From contig CAZUSC010000051.1 in assembly GCA_964622915.1 (NCBI GenBank), forward strand, positions 1 to 5,650: a stretch of 5,650 nt of DNA, in the 5' to 3' direction. Origin of the DNA: CAZUSC01 sp964622915. Its GTDB lineage: Bacteria > Patescibacteriota > Andersenbacteria > UBA10190. The first letter of the stretch is position 1. Each line of letters opens with the position of its first letter. A program made the position numbers and the translations under genes. Shown here one piece after another: positions 4,963 through 5,650 of this stretch. The notes under the pieces were generated by a model. It did not search any database, was not told the DNA's origin, and was given only the letters and a program-made list of their open reading frames with translations.

Positions 4963-5650
4963 AATAAGCCAGTCGTCGCTTGCCAAAAAAGGCTATTACG
5001 CCGGCCAGAGCCGTTAATCCGGCAATAACTGCTAGCCAAAACATGTATCCTGTTGAACTATTGTCGGAAAAGCTGCCAGCTAGATTGGCCAGTGCTAGTG
5101 GAGCCGGCTCGTTTTGTGCCGCTTCAGGAAAATTTTCATCTGCTACAACTGGCCCAGCCACACTCTCCTGGCTCACCAAAATATTATCCGGCACACCAGC
5201 CACTGGTGAGCCGGGTGCCTGTTGCTGCCAACTCGCAACAGCTGCGTAGTTTGTGTCGGCAGACCCAGCTGACGAAGTCGTTGTGACAGAGTTTTCTGTA
5301 TCCCCCGTTGACCCGCCACCAGTTCCTTGGTCAGAGCCATTACCAGCATTATTTACGCTAGCGGCCGCTGGGGCTGCATTGTTTGTTTGCTCGCCGGTGG
5401 TGTCATTATTGGATGTTGTAGGGTTATTTGCCAGCGTAACACCTTCTTCAGCCTGTTCTTCCACGCTGGCTTGTGCCATTGCCAAAGTATTTTGATTAGA
5501 CTGGTTGCCCCCAGTATTAAAGAGGAAGTCAACGATGTTATTAATCACCGCGTTATCTAGAACACCGACTAATAATTCACGCACCGCGTCAACTAAATTT
5601 TCATTGTTGGACTTAGCGCCGGTCAGAGCGTTTATCAGATCAGCACCAAT
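4955..5650 (-). CDS. Low-complexity cell-surface protein with C-terminal membrane anchor, 5' end outside window
   Basis: The frame is open to the right edge: 231 codons plus TAG are visible, beginning IGADLINALTGAKSNN. A GTG at 5584 has no Shine-Dalgarno and would cut into the continuous helical stretch NLVDAVRELLVGVLDN, so the true start is probably outside. Visible residues 1-48 look helical, perhaps the end of a folded domain. Residues 49-200 are rich in Asn, Thr, Ser, Gly, Ala and Pro without Cys, typical of an exposed flexible stalk. At about 202-222 there is a transmembrane helix (YMFWLAVIAGLTALAGVIAFF) followed by GKRRLAYSD, a positive stop-transfer tail. The layout resembles a sortase or exosortase sorting signal, but no LPXTG is present. 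It is most likely anchored with its bulk outside the cell; the function is unknown. Downstream lie heptamer repeats and then the promoter of the 306-residue gene. Confidence 0.85.
   Translation of the reverse strand: MGADLINALTGAKSNNENLVDAVRELLVGVLDNAVINNIVDFLFNTGGNQSNQNTLAMAQASVEEQAEEGVTLANNPTTSNNDTTGEQTNNAAPAAASVNNAGNGSDQGTGGGSTGDTENSVTTTSSAGSADTNYAAVASWQQQAPGSPVAGVPDNILVSQESVAGPVVADENFPEAAQNEPAPLALANLAGSFSDNSSTGYMFWLAVIAGLTALAGVIAFFGKRRLAYSD

Noticed and set aside
5582..5584. GTG as the start of the surface-protein gene
   Set aside because: The frame stays open to the window edge, no Shine-Dalgarno precedes it, and it would split a continuous helical segment.

Overview
This 5.65 kb window is a compact bacterial segment in which every credible gene lies on the minus strand. 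In transcription order (right to left) they are: a surface protein whose start lies beyond the window, a membrane-anchored protein of about 306 residues, a secreted subtilisin-family (S8) protease, and lepA (elongation factor 4), which runs off the left edge just short of its stop. Stops TAG, TAA and TGA are all used and Trp is TGG, so the ordinary bacterial code fits. No RNA gene, IS element, CRISPR array or phage gene was seen.

The organism is probably an uncultivated bacterium of the Patescibacteria (candidate phyla radiation) type. This is inference from the LepA variant (EKGITIKLQPVRM in switch I), small low-complexity cell-surface proteins, and a secreted S8 protease with a Gly-rich linker and GRNP..SE..YW repeats. 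Only a database search or phylogeny could confirm it.

Layout: positions 1-1761 are lepA, complete except for its last few codons. Positions 1762-1974 are a 213-bp spacer holding a perfect 12-bp-arm palindrome, a weak extended -10 for lepA, and heptamer repeats next to the protease stop. Positions 1975-3858 are the protease: signal peptide, prodomain, catalytic domain, Gly linker and two C-terminal repeats. Positions 3859-3924 are a short spacer almost filled by six 7-bp repeats. Positions 3925-4845 are the membrane-anchored protein with a possible LolA/LppX-like fold. Positions 4846-4954 hold a good sigma70-type promoter that seems to give a leaderless mRNA, a palindrome inside that promoter, and two more sets of 7-bp repeats. 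Positions 4955-5650 are the C-terminal part of an Asn/Thr/Gly/Ala-rich surface protein with a C-terminal membrane anchor.

The three proteins upstream of lepA all act at or outside the membrane and look like a cell-surface set; lepA is a housekeeping neighbour with no evident functional link. The most unusual signal is not a gene. All three complete gene ends run, exactly at the stop codon, into short arrays with a 7-bp period (AAGTANY-type or NNAGAAA-type), and a further AAGTAAC array lies in the opposite orientation on the other side of the 306-residue gene.
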